Part shown: positions 34,644 through 45,326 of the stretch, piece after piece
Layout of the letters: each line of letters starts with the position of its first letter
How positions within the stretch are numbered: position 1 is the first letter of the stretch
Assembly: GCA_018873225.1 (NCBI GenBank)
Contig: JAEILZ010000001.1
Span: forward strand, 3,410,001 to 3,474,000
Length of the DNA: 64,000 nt
From: [Phialemoniopsis] sp. UDSM-2020
Taxonomy: Eukaryota > Ascomycota > Sordariomycetes > Thyridiales > Thyridiaceae
Direction of reading: 5' to 3'
Program-made: the position numbers and the translations under genes
Notes under the pieces: generated by a model
The model's input: the letters and a program-made list of their open reading frames with translations, nothing else
What the model was told of the DNA's origin: nothing
The model's database searches: none

Positions 34644-35312
34644 GGTCTATTTGACTGATGTGTGAGGGCCAGACGCAGAATCAAGCTCGAATTGATTAAA
34701 AAGAGGCCGTCTGTTGAAATGGCCGCGAGATTGCTGGCGGCGCTATAATGATTCGTCGTTGAAATTGAAGCTCGGGATGCTGGTTTGATGGAAGGTGGTC
34801 GTGCTCGCGAGGCTTCTGGAGCTCCCAATGTAGGTGCAAGGCAACACGCAGCTGGCGCGGCTGGCTGGACTGGGGCAGGGAGGGTCAGTGCAAAGCTCGC
34901 TAATTGGGTATGGTTGGCAGCGACTTCGTAGGCGCTGATCAGCCTAGGGAGCGCTGGCCTACGTATCAAATGCAGCCTACGGTTGCTCCTGTGGAGACCT
35001 GCTCTTGGAACAAAGCAGACTTAAATCTTATCACACTTGAGGGTGGCTTTTCCAAGAAAGGACTAACCCACAGCCTAAATTTCTGTCATCGATACGCGAC
35101 TCTTGTTCTGTTATTTCTGTCCACTACCGTCAGAGCTTCTATGGATATCTACCAACGCTGATCAAGCATCCGCCACCAGCTTCAGAGCTGCCTGCCCCGC
35201 CATCTGTCTCCAAACGGCGGCCACATCTCAAAGCAATAACTGCGGCCGCCACTATTTCCATTGCTTCTTCTTCTTCATCTACTTCGGCTGGTAACGAATA
35301 GTGTTTTCCAAG
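34644..35312. other. Divergent intergenic region, pup3 / UBX-protein gene
   Basis: These 669 bp lie between two start codons and show no coding frame with support. Promoters of both genes are expected here. I did not see a clear proteasome-type control element. Confidence 0.45.
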
Positions 35313-36919
35313 ATGTCATCGCATGTGGTGGTCATAGCCACCGACCTGAGGCGGGCTACTGTCAAGGTCACACCCATGACTTATATGATTGATGTCCTGG
35401 ACGAGGCTTGCAGAAAGTTGAACCTCACCAGCGACAAGTACCTCCTCAAGTGAGCCCATATTCTCTGGTACACAGCGTCCTGGAACTGTTAGCTGATCGG
35501 AACAGACATCAAAACAAGCAGATCAACCTCTCAGATCCTTTCCGGATCGCGGGCTTGAGTCCGGGCGCCAAGCTAGACCTCATCGTCAAATCGAACAGTC
35601 CGTCCGTAGTCACAGTCGCTCTGAAGCTCCCAGAGTCCGAGTCGAGACTCGGCATACCGAACGGTCGTATCACAGAGAAGGTCAGGAGCGACACGTCGCT
35701 ATGGAAAGTGCTACGGCAATTCGAGAGCACCGGCGCAGGCGCACAGAAGGGACTCAATATCACGGCGCGGGGTGTACCTCAGACGAGTAACGGCACCGGT
35801 AGCGGCAGTGGCCAGCTATTCTGGGAGTCACCTGTGCTGCAGGTCATAGGGAGGGAGCTCTCGACCTTGGCCGATTTCCAGAAGAACCTCTCACAGATTG
35901 GCATCAACTCGGGAAACCACCTACTGCAGCTATCATTCAAGCGAACAGAGACCCCCCTGCATGTTGCAATGCAGGAAGTCGAGCGGTATTTTGCGGACGT
36001 CACGGAAACAAAGCCCACGCCGTCGCCCTCTGCACCGGCAGCTGATGTGACCAGTGGACAACAGAACGGCGCAAGTACTGGAACTGGTGCAACCGATGCT
36101 GCAAAGGCGCCTACTTCGGAACCAGTAGTGCCTGAACGGGCACAGCCAGCCACATCCGTAGCTCTAGAGGAGCAGGCTGTGCCGAAGGAGGACTTTTCAG
36201 CGGCCACACTCGACGGATCAAGCGTTGATTCACCCGCGGCTTCAACGGCAATAGACCCTTTGCAGCCCACTGCTGTGTTCTCCCCCTCATCATCATCCAC
36301 GCCGGCTGCCGCGAAGATTCAAGACCCGGACTCCTTGTTCGTCCCGAGTATCGCTCACGCAAAGCTCCACCAGCATCACCTCTTACAGCGCACACACAAT
36401 ACACGGCTCAAGTCTGACCAGGAGCTGGAGGCTGACGCGGCTGCTCAACAGGCGAAGCTGGCAGCTATCAAGGATATCCGGGTGAAAGTACGCTATCCAG
36501 ATGGATATCAGACACAGTGGAACTTTGGTCATGAGGCCACTGGAGCTACACTTTACCAAGCTGTCCGGAGCGTGATGCGTCACGCAGACCAGCCGTTCAG
36601 GCTTAGCCTCCCTGCTGGAGGCCCCGTGATCGAGGAGGGTCCCAAGCAACTCATCAGAGGCTACGGTCTACGCGACACAATGGTCAACTGTACGTGGGCT
36701 GACAGCGTCCCCGGTCCTGTTCGCAAGGAATCATTCCTCAAGCAAACAGTCTCTAAGGCGGCTCAGGAAGTGAAGATACCCGAGTTGCCTAAGGTCGAGT
36801 CGGACGACGAGGATGAACAGTCCACAAAGGTTGCACCTGTCAAGAGAGGTGGTGACGACGACGGCGATAAGAAAGGCAAGAAATTGCCCAAGTGGCTCAA
36901 GCTACCGGGCAAGAAGTGA
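35313..36919 (+). CDS. TUG/ASPSCR1-like UBX-domain protein (Ubx4 type)
   Basis: Exons 35313-35449 and 35506-36919 flank a 56-nt intron (joint DKYLL-KHQNKQINL) and give 516 aa. Residues 3-75 form an N-terminal ubiquitin-like domain of the TUG type (VVVIATDLRRATVKVTPMTY...LNLSDPFRIAGLSPGAKLDL). A low-complexity Ala/Thr/Ser/Pro linker follows (about 210-340). The region around 375-455 (IRVKVRYPDGYQTQWNF...RLSLPAGGPVIEEG) is UBX-like, and the tail is rich in Asp/Glu then Lys (KKGKKLPKWLKLPGKK). Yeast Ubx4 and mammalian TUG/ASPSCR1 bind the AAA ATPase Cdc48/p97 and modulate its complexes. That role is inferred. Confidence 0.82.
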
Positions 36920-38976
36920 GGGACCATAGTCCTTCACATGGTCGAAACAGGTACATAACCCCAAGCGTCCGTCTTCAAGGGGAGGATACATGTACAGCGT
37001 TTGGAATCTTGCCCTACCCTACCTCAATCTTTTATCATGGCGGGGTTGTCGATTAATGATTTGGGAAGCATTGTATGGAGTTCAAGGAGCGTCAAATATT
37101 CATGATACGTCTTAATAGACCGTGGCGGTATCGCAATACCGCACATGCCAGACCAAATCTTATCCGATGCGATGGTATATTTAGTATCTGTGTGACTACA
37201 CATAGCTGACCAGTCGTTAATCTTCGTCCATTCGTCGTAAGAGGGGAGATATGGACTATATCCCATGTCATAAGTGCGAATTCGCATTTGCCATAAATAT
37301 CGCCGAGCCACTGTTGTACAAGTGTAGATGAATACGAGAAACGTTGCAACGTGATACATGTATGCCGTCGTGCGAGTCTCGATTGTGATCAAGGCCGACC
37401 ACCATGTGATGTTCCTGCCGCGTATGCTTGAGGAATAAGATTAGTCTAACAGTACGACTTGGGCAGGGCCAAGCGTACAGTCGGGTCTGTGTCTGTTTTG
37501 GAGAGAGGTGATGGGTAGTTTAGAGGTCGACCGAGTTGATCACTGCTCATATCTTTGGTCGGTATGAATATAATTTCTTCACCCTGGATGTCCTCTGCCT
37601 TCTCGGCTTGCGGTGGCGGCGCGGGCTCTTCAACTCCCGATTCTCGGCCGACCTGATGGCAAGCCTAAGCCTCTTCCACTCACGATACCATTCCATCAAC
37701 TGCGCGCCGGTCCCTCCGTTTCGGAGCATTCTTTCGATTTCGTTCAACTTTGACCTGTAATACTGTGAGGTGAGAGCCATTTTGCCGGCTTGGGGTCCGG
37801 TGAAGGTTTCTATATTTTCAGCGAAAGTAAGAACACAGTAGGTTGGTGGTTTCTCAGAAGGGCACTGGTTTTATATCTCTCAGTTTGATCTGCTCGAAAA
37901 AGCTGGGGAAACGTTCGGAAGACAAATGAAACGGCAGCCTGGTATATCTGCCTGGCCGCTGGCAATTTATACTCGCACTCAGTCGCCCAGCCCGACTCAT
38001 GGAGACTTGTGCGTGAGTTGCAGCCTCGTTGTTGAGCCTCGTGATGAGTCACTCCAGCACACGCAGGTGTTTGCTCCAGGCAGCACTCACCTCTGGGGAA
38101 ACGACTGGAGAATTAAGCTTCTTGATGCTGTATGTGGTAAATACATTCACAGGGGGTCCGTTACGTAGAAGTGGGTTTAATGGGCTTCCAAGTTCAGGGG
38201 GATCGCCTCCAACCAAGTGGGTGCGGCCGTGTAAGCGCATCTGCATCCTTTGCAGATCATCCGAAAATACGGTTCCTGTCCACCATCCCGTCCGTACAGA
38301 ATGCGATGCAGATGCAAGTTACCTAGGTAAGGTAGTTAAGGCAGGTACCGTAAATGCAGGCAGCCTAATTAAAATGCGGCCGATGGCCGTCCGTCATTCT
38401 GCCCTACAGCTCAGAAGGGAGGTGAAACACAGGACAAGGATCGTTGCCATGGCCCAATCGTCACGGCGGACGGCGTTTCACACATTACTTCTCTCAGCAC
38501 CACCCGTCTCTCTCATCATCTTGATTCAATTCCACTTCTCCAGAAAAGCGAGACCCATAGAATCATCTGAACAAGTGAATAAATCTCGCCGAAAAGAGGG
38601 TCCCTGCCGCGCCTCTGAGCCCACGCGGACCGGTTTTTTGTTTGCCATTTGCCATTGTACAAGATGGATCTCTACGGGATCTGCTGCTATTCCGGTCCCA
38701 TGCTTGTATCGGCAAAGATGAGCACTGCAAGGAGAGGAGGAGCACTGCTCCGCCCTCGTCATTTACAACCTAAAGCGAACATCCCAGATGCCTTAATGTG
38801 GATATAATAAAGAGCCTCCTTTCTGCTTTTTCAGGGTTTCTTGGTCTTGTGTCACTTGCTCATCTCCCTGTTCCTGTAAACCTAATCGTTTCGTCTGCTC
38901 TGATCGACTTGATCTGCATCACATCATCTCTACTACAGACCTCAGAATTATCACAGCAAAACAGACCTCTTGAACC
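36920..38976. other. 2-kb intergenic region with weak small frames
   Basis: There is no well-supported gene. A minus-strand frame at 37547-37780 encodes a 77-aa, very basic, helix-prone peptide; see findings. A 12-bp palindrome lies at 38319-38330. A TATA-like site at 38803 belongs to the next gene. Confidence 0.4.
38803..38810 (+). promoter_or_regulatory. TATA-like element of the small secreted protein gene
   Basis: TATAATAA lies 167 nt upstream of the ATG at 38977. It is called only from sequence and position. Confidence 0.35.
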
Positions 38977-39562
38977 ATGCGATCTTTCGCTGCCCTCGCC
39001 GCCGCCGCGCCCTTGGTGGCCGCCCTCAACTATGCGGTGCCCAAGCAGCTGATGGCCCTCGAGTCCGACTGCTACTACCCCAGCGGCTACGAGATCCGGG
39101 ACTTTGCCGTCTGGAAGCCCGCCGAGGGCAACGACAACGCGACGACGCTCGACTTCACCTTTGTCGACGCGGGCGCCGCCATCACGACGCCCTGCCACCT
39201 CAACGCCACCTCGGAGTCGCTCACGCCGGCCAACTCGACCCTGGCGAAGCGGTGGGCATGTGACAACGACGTCGTCTCGTTCATCTGGCAGAAGGAGCAG
39301 CTGTGGATGATTGAGAGGGTGTGCCCGGACCAGCAGACGTGAGTTTCCTTTTTCCCTTTCTAGATGTTCCATGTTCAACTTGAACACCAAATTGACTGGT
39401 TTGTGTTGTAGTAAACCCATCTTCGAGGCATCAGGCTCGGCCACGCCGGCGCCCGAGTGTGTCGATACTGACTGCAGCTTCCCTCTGGGCGACGGCCAGG
39501 AGTGCAAGCAGGCCGGCCCTATCCCTGCCAACTTTACCAGCTTGCAGCCTTCTCCTCTGTGA
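38977..39562 (+). CDS. Small secreted Cys-rich protein, Alt a 1-like pattern
   Basis: Exons 38977-39338 and 39412-39562 flank a 73-nt intron (joint PDQQ-TKPIFEA) and give 170 aa. The N-terminus is a signal peptide of about 16 residues (MRSFAALAAAAPLVAA). The mature part has seven cysteines, in contexts ESDCYYP, TPCHL, WACDND, RVCPD, PECVDTDCSF and QECKQ, plus three likely N-glycosylation sites (NATT, NATS, NSTL). The spacing of hydrophobic strands and of FxxxxP...TLDFTF...C...W.C.ND.V.F recalls the beta-sandwich AA1-like (Alt a 1) family of fungal secreted proteins, but this is only a pattern resemblance. No enzymatic motif is seen. The first exon is strikingly GC-rich at third positions. It could be a host- or environment-interacting secreted protein. 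Function is unknown. Confidence 0.72.
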
Positions 39563-39958
39563 GCGGCCTTGTAGGCTGTTGTGTTAGTAGGTTTGAAGAT
39601 TGTGGAAATGCTCGGCACAATTAGTGGACTTTTCTGCAGGGCTGTCTCCCCATGAACCATTTAATGAAGGCAAAGGAACCTTGACTGTGAAGGACAACGG
39701 CGTTTTGAGTTTGTGTATGATGTTTAGACTTGGGCTGCATGGTAGATAGAACAACACGGTGACAAATGACATCTTAACACTTATTACAACTACATCTTTT
39801 CCGGCGCGGTGCTAGATACCACACGGCCGGCCCAGGCCGTCCAAGACAGTTTGGTCTGGGGCACCTCCCCGCGTTTCTCTTGTTATTAGCGGCGTTTGGC
39901 TGGAGACAACTTCACGACTTTTTGGTGAATTAGGCGTAATTAATGGTCTTGTATATAC

Positions 39959-39959
<1 letters not shown>

Positions 39960-40000
<41 letters not shown>
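39960..40000. repeat. 41-nt uninterrupted poly(A) tract
   Basis: Forty-one consecutive A residues lie on the plus strand, the longest homopolymer in the window. On the strand of the neighbouring tRNA gene this is a T41 run 62 nt downstream of the tRNA 3' end, beyond the short terminator. It could be a slippage product, an assembly-sensitive site or the remnant of a retroposed tail. Confidence 0.9.
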
Positions 40001-40003
<3 letters not shown>

Positions 40004-40054
40004 TGTAATGTCTATTAAGCAGAGAAATCACATTCATGCTACAGCGCAGACAGC

Positions 40055-40059
40055 AAAAA
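40055..40059 (-). terminator. RNA polymerase III terminator of tRNA-Leu
   Basis: A run of five T residues on the minus strand begins 3 nt after the tRNA discriminator base, the usual Pol III termination signal. Confidence 0.75.
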
Positions 40060-40062
40060 GGA

Positions 40063-40144
40063 TGACAACAGTGGGGTTCGAACCCACGCGACTTTCGTCA
40101 ATGGTGCTTAAGACCATCGCCTTAAACCACTCGGCCATGTTGCC
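40063..40144 (-). tRNA. tRNA-Leu, anticodon UAA
   Basis: The 82-nt minus-strand sequence folds as a type II tRNA. The acceptor stem is GGCAACA paired with TGTTGTC, with one G-T pair and discriminator A. The D arm contains the A-box-like TGGCCGAGTGG. The anticodon stem ATGGT/ACCAT encloses loop CTTAAGC, giving anticodon TAA, which reads leucine UUA codons. A long variable arm (TGACGAAAGTCGC) is typical of tRNA-Leu. The T arm GTGGG-TTCGAAC-CCCAC carries the B box. No intron is present, and CCA is not encoded, as in eukaryotes. Confidence 0.95.
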
Positions 40145-40390
40145 AGAGGTCTCGCCGAAAAGGTGTCCGGTGATCATGTCAATCGGAAACCCGCCACCGT
40201 TCTCCCAGCCCTACAGAACTCATGACCTCACCCGCTGGTACCGCTAAGTACCTACTGCCAGACTTGTTTCACGGCCACACTTCATCCGGACCTCGCACAT
40301 AACCCTTCGTTTTGTCTCTGCATGGCTATGTCGCCGTGTCAGCCAGCCCAATTGGCATCTTGAGGAGGACATCTATTATTCTGCGCCATA

Positions 40391-41656
40391 ATGTACATGC
40401 AGTTCCCATCGCTGAAACTGGGTTGGCTCCTAGCCGCGGCCCACGCAAGCGCAAGCATCTTGAGCCAGACGGACGGTAGCCAGCACTATCTACGCGATGG
40501 AGACGACGCCGCCAGCCAGGGAGTCTCCGTGTCGCTATTCACGTCTCTAGAGCGCCTGTCACGTGTCGTGGACATTTCATACTGCGTCGGCAATACCGGC
40601 GTGTCCCCGCCTTTCTCCTGCGTCTCGCGATGCAAGGAGTTCCCTGGGATGGAGTTGGTGACGACTTGGAACACGGGCATCATGCTGAGCGATAGCTGCG
40701 GCTACGTTGCTGTCGATCACGGGGACGGGAAAAACTCATCTACTACCGGCGTCGTGTCAAGGGCTGGCAAGGACAATGGCACCATCATCGTTGCGTTTCG
40801 CGGCACCTACAGCATCACGAATACAGTTGTCGATTTGAGTACCGTTCCTCAGGAGTACGTGCCATACCCGGAACCGGGGGATGGCGATGAGGAAGACGAC
40901 AACAGCAAGTATCTCGACGAGGAGTCGAGGCAGAAATGCACCAACTGCACAGTGCACATGGGGTTCCTCTCATCGTGGCGCAATGCTCGATCACTTGTGC
41001 TGCCCGCGGTCAAGAAAGCTCGCGCCGAGCACCCGTCTTACCCTATTCAACTCGTCGGACACAGCTTAGGCGGTGCCGTGGCCGCGCTCGCCGCGCTCGA
41101 GTTCAAAGTCGCGCTGGGCTGGGACGATATCAAGGTCACAACATTCGGGGAGCCGCGGGTTGGGAACCAGGGCTTGGTGGACTTTATCGACAGAGTGTTT
41201 GGCATGGAGAAGGACGAAGGATTTGATAAGGACCTGGAGAAACGTATCTACCAACGGGTCACGCACGCCAACGACCCCGTGCCGCTACTGCCCCTGACTG
41301 AATGGGGCTACCGCGCACACGCGGGCGAGATTTACATCACCAAGGAGGCTCTGTCACCGTCGCCGGAGGACCTGAGGATGTGTCGTGGCGACAATGATGT
41401 CAGGTGCATTGCGGGAGCAGACAGCACTGTCAACCAGGAGGACGTGGTTGAGATCGTACGGGAAGCAGAAACGCTGGAGGACTCACGTCTCGAGGCCAGG
41501 GCCACGTGGGAGTTTCCTGCTCGGTACAAGCTGTGGCAGCTCTTCTTTGCGCATCGAGATTACTTTTGGAGGCTAGGGCTTTGCGTTCCCGGTGGCGACC
41601 CCTGGGATTGGGGAAGAGAGAAGTATAACTACACGTCGGGTCCTGATGAGTTGTAA
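40391..41656 (+). CDS. Secreted class 3 lipase (triacylglycerol lipase family)
   Basis: A single exon of 421 aa begins with a signal peptide of about 22 residues (LGWLLAAAHASAS). The lipase class 3 nucleophile elbow GHSLGGA places the catalytic Ser at 225. Asp295 in HANDPVPLLPL and His310 in YRAHAGEIY complete a plausible triad. FRGT (about 137) fits the oxyanion strand, and TFGEPRVGN is a conserved family segment. Eight or more cysteines suggest disulfides, as in secreted fungal enzymes. It would hydrolyse acylglycerol or related esters outside the cell; feruloyl esterase activity is possible in this family and cannot be decided by eye. An insertion rich in Asp/Glu (GDGDEEDDNSKYLDEESRQ, about 162-180) is a surface loop. 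The start at 40391 is followed by a second in-frame ATG at 40397. Confidence 0.9.
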   Translation: MYMQFPSLKLGWLLAAAHASASILSQTDGSQHYLRDGDDAASQGVSVSLFTSLERLSRVVDISYCVGNTGVSPPFSCVSRCKEFPGMELVTTWNTGIMLSDSCGYVAVDHGDGKNSSTTGVVSRAGKDNGTIIVAFRGTYSITNTVVDLSTVPQEYVPYPEPGDGDEEDDNSKYLDEESRQKCTNCTVHMGFLSSWRNARSLVLPAVKKARAEHPSYPIQLVGHSLGGAVAALAALEFKVALGWDDIKVTTFGEPRVGNQGLVDFIDRVFGMEKDEGFDKDLEKRIYQRVTHANDPVPLLPLTEWGYRAHAGEIYITKEALSPSPEDLRMCRGDNDVRCIAGADSTVNQEDVVEIVREAETLEDSRLEARATWEFPARYKLWQLFFAHRDYFWRLGLCVPGGDPWDWGREKYNYTSGPDEL

Positions 41657-43180
41657 TGACCTGATACCTATTTTTAAGAGCCTGGAGTTGGTTGGTGTGG
41701 TGTTTCCCCTGGTTTTACAACTTGTACATATTGTTAGCGAGATTGCCAACCGTAGATAAGTTGACTTCTGAATAGCCATCGACAGAGATACTGTCATTCT
41801 CTCCACGAATCAGCAACTGCTTAAAGACCAACACCAACGAACCACGCAGTCCAACATGTGCTCCTCAAGCCGACGGGAGCCTAGGACATGCTGACACGCG
41901 CTGCCTCTTACAAGTGAATGGTCAACGGCCGCTTGTCGGGTGCTACCAAGTTGATTAGTCTACGATCTGCCTGATCTAAGCCACCATGGCAACAGCGCGT
42001 GTCCAATCAAGCAAATGAGACTTGTTCCTATGTAGGTGATCTGGCTCTGACCTGGCTAAGGAAATGATTGGCAGCAATGCAGCAGGCTTGGGCACATCAT
42101 ATGGCACGCACAAGGGACCTGCCTGCACTCCTGCACTCAAGTCGCTTGGGATGAGGGGCCATGGCCTTCGTGGTTTGTTCCAAACCGAGCAGGGCTGACA
42201 GGAGGTCATGCGACGGCTTCGACGGGGAGAGCAGGCAGGTCTAGTCGAGGCGCCGGAAGAGGGTCGCGTGCGTGCTGATCTGGCCGCCGATTCCAACGAA
42301 ACGGCACGTCAACTAACCTCATCCGTGGGATGATACCTGGTTTCGATACAGGGCATTCCCACGTTTTCGGCCGCCTTGGCTGCCGTGGCCTTGTAGATCT
42401 AGGTCACTCTGGTCACACTCTTCTAGTAAGTAGTGACTCTGCGGATGCATGTACGTAGTATGCACATGCATACATACATTTACGTACTTTACAAAAGGGA
42501 AGTGGTTTCGCTTGCCTGGCCAGCGCAGAGAAGAGAGACCAGACCTCCCGGAAGCGGGGCCATCTTGGCACACTTGACATGCCATGCGATAAGACCCCTG
42601 GTCTCCGGGACTGTTGGGAAGTTTGCTCGAATTTTTTTCTTTGCCTTCGGTCTGGTTCTGAAGCATTGTCTGCCTGAGAGGGTCTTTGAGAATTTTCCCC
42701 TAAAGAGACTGGACTAGACACTTTGGAAGGCTTTCAGGGAGAAAACAGAGATGGGGTTAATCCCTAGTCGTAGAACCTGCTTGGCCTTTATATCTGCGCC
42801 CACAATAGCGAAGTTGAACGGCCTGCGTTTGTACCCAAAGAAAAGAGAAGAGCTACTTCGCTATGGTATAGAGACTCGACTCTCCTCGGATCCTTTCCTT
42901 GGGTCAGGAGAGCAACAGAGATTTACACTGATACATAGAAAAGCAGTCCCTCATGTCACTCAAAACATCTACTTCAGCACAGAGACTGTGAAGTGTTGTT
43001 CTGAAGAAGCCGATGACTAGACAGTCTCTCTTGTAACATTGTTTGAGTACAGTGATTGAAATTGCAGGAAGATGATGCTTGAACTGTTTGGGAGGTACCT
43101 GACAGGCGGCGTGATGTGCAAGCTGAAACGAGGTAACGCGTAACAGGGCGGCAACACCAGAACCAAGTCGCTTAGGTGGG

Positions 43181-43216
43181 CCGCACCGCACCGCACCGCA
43201 CCGTCACCGTCACCGT
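43181..43216. repeat. Short tandem repeat of CCGCA then CCGTCA units
   Basis: Four to five copies of CCGCA are followed directly by copies of CCGTCA on the plus strand. It is a small microsatellite outside any gene. Confidence 0.7.
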
Positions 43217-43639
43217 GGCCATGGCCGTGACCCGTCCGCCAGAAGCTCTCAGTGCTGCTAAGAAAAGACAGCAACAATGAACAAGCTCCCAGTGAGTGAG
43301 AGAGCCCCGCCATGCTCGAGGTCCCTAGCGGGTGTCCCACCTGCTAAGGCCGGAGCCAGGTCCAGGGCCCCTCCTTTTTTCCCACCCCCTCCCCTGGGAT
43401 TCTCAAGTACCCGAGACACTCTATTTTGGCTGTCAAGATACTTGTCAGAGTCGACCTGCCTCAAGACAACTGCACTTTGGTTCAGTGACACTTCAGCAAG
43501 GGCCTCTTTTCTTGTCTCCTCTTTATTGTCTGCTGTTCACCCAGCCTGAGCTGCCGCCTTGGATTTCCAGACACCACCAATCCGGCATCAGAAGACCAGC
43601 AAGAAAGTGAGAAAGAAAAGAGGGGAGAAGACGCTAACC

Positions 43640-44024
43640 TTGTTTCCCGCACAAGCGCCCAGTGCCTCAGTCCTCAAGTCCCTCCTCTCTCTCAACACAT
43701 CCTCATCTTCCACCGCCATCCCCCCCAGTGCGCCCACCCACCCAGCACAGACCAGACACCCACACGCCCTCCTCCACCAGCAACCAGCAACCAGCACTGC
43801 CCACGCTCACTCTCCTCCCAAGTCTCAAACTTCCGATCAACACAACCTCCAAGCCTTTCCTCCGCGATCCGAATTTTGCAACCCCACCCTTTGTACTCTT
43901 CCAAAAGTAAACATCATCCTCTCTTCCTTCTCGGGATCACCCTTTTTCTCTTCTCTGCAGACGACTTACCAACTCTCACTTTCTTTCCAGACCGACCGAA
44001 TACCCCCTTCCAGAATCAACAATC
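43640..44024 (+). promoter_or_regulatory. CT-rich leader of the 14-3-3 gene
   Basis: The plus strand is dominated by C and T, with ACCCACC and CTCTC runs up to the ATG at 44025. Such pyrimidine-rich stretches are typical core promoters or 5' leaders of highly expressed genes in filamentous ascomycetes. The exact transcription start is not resolvable. Confidence 0.4.
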
Positions 44025-45326
44025 ATGGCGACCGAGGTATGTTGCATGTCCCTGCCCAATCCGCCTTGCCCAGCAGTCCGCGTCACCTGCCCCCAAGTCA
44101 TCCCCTGTCTTGAACGACCTCTATCCAAGATTCAGGTGCCCATTTCCGTGGCTACCTTTGTCGTGCATTATTTTTGCTTCTGCTTGTTTATCATCATCAT
44201 TTTCACTTTTTCATCAAGCTATCAGTCACTAACATACCATGTCTCCTTATAGCGTGAGAGGTGTGTCCCGCAAAGCCCCTCCTTGGGAAAAAAATGCCTT
44301 ACGATCCCGGCCCTCGCACAGTTTGACTGACCCGAGATAACAGCAAGACCTTCCTGGCTCGCCTTTGCGAGCAGGCCGAGCGCTACGATGAGATGGTTAC
44401 CTACATGAAGGAGGTTGCCAAGCTTGGTGGTGAGCTCACCGTTGACGAGCGTAACCTCCTGAGCGTCGCCTACAAGAACGTTGTCGGCACCCGCCGTGCC
44501 AGCTGGCGCATCATCTCCTCCATCGAGCAGAAGGAGGAGACCAAGGGCACTGAGAAGCACGTTGGCACCATCCGCGACTACCGCCACAAGATCGAGCAGG
44601 AGCTTGAGAAGGTCTGCGAGGATGTCCTCGATGTCCTTGACCAGAGCCTCATCCCCAACGCCGCCTCTGGCGAGTCCAAGGTCTTCTACCACAAGATGTG
44701 AGTGCACTTTCTTCTCTCCTCTGACCTACCTAAGAGCAACATTTTACACTGCTCCTGAAGATGGCAACTTTTGTGTTATGGATCAGATACTGATTGCCTT
44801 GTGACATACAGGAAGGGTGACTACCACCGCTACCTCGCTGAGTTCGCCTCTGGCGAGAAGCGCAAGGGTGCTGCCACTGCTGCCCACGAGGCCTACAAGG
44901 TATGCAAAATGATTTTGGAGTAGACACAATGTCTACCCTCCGCGCGAACCTGAGCTAATATCACATGTCTAGAGCGCCACCGATGTCGCCCAGACCGAGC
45001 TGACTCCCACTCACCCCATCCGCCTCGGCCTTGCCCTCAACTTCTCGGTCTTCTACTACGAGATTCTGAACTCGCCCGACCGCGCCTGCCACCTTGCCAA
45101 GCAGGCCTTTGACGATGCCATCGCCGAGCTCGACTCTCTGTCCGAGGAGTCCTACCGGGACAGCACCCTCATCATGCAGCTTCTGCGTGACAACCTGACC
45201 CTCTGGACCTCGTCCGACAACGCCGAGGGCGAGGCTGCTGCTGCGCCGCAGGAGGGTGCCAAGGAGGAGAAGCCTGCCGAGAAGGAGGCCGAGGCCAAGG
45301 CCGAGGAGCCTGCTTCCGAGTCTTAA
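44025..45326 (+). CDS. 14-3-3 protein
   Basis: Five coding exons (44025-44036, 44253-44260, 44344-44697, 44812-44899, 44973-45326) give 271 aa. Exon 1 encodes MATE and exon 2 is only 8 nt (CGTGAGAG). Joined they read [24 protein letters not shown], the canonical 14-3-3 start. Family signatures are present: [13 protein letters not shown] (signature 1), [13 protein letters not shown] with phosphopeptide-binding Lys/Arg, and the second signature [20 protein letters not shown] near residue 215. The C-terminal tail is acidic and Ala/Glu-rich. The dimeric protein binds phosphoserine/phosphothreonine motifs and regulates many signalling, metabolic and polarity proteins. The 216-nt intron 1 is long for this genome. 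Confidence 0.96.

Larger units (their letters stand above)
39563..40062. other. Intergenic region with poly(A) run
   Basis: This contains the 3' flank of the secreted-protein gene, the 41-nt poly(A) tract (39960-40000) and the tRNA terminator (40055-40059). No gene is seen. Confidence 0.5.
41657..44024. other. 2.4-kb intergenic region and 14-3-3 leader
   Basis: No supportable gene is present; frames overlap on both strands and carry no domains. A short tandem repeat lies at 43181-43216, and the strongly pyrimidine-rich leader of the 14-3-3 gene occupies roughly 43640-44024. Confidence 0.45.

Noticed and set aside
38860..39660. 266-codon minus-strand frame
   Set aside because: It is antisense to the small secreted protein gene, whose signal peptide, intron and Cys pattern support the plus strand.
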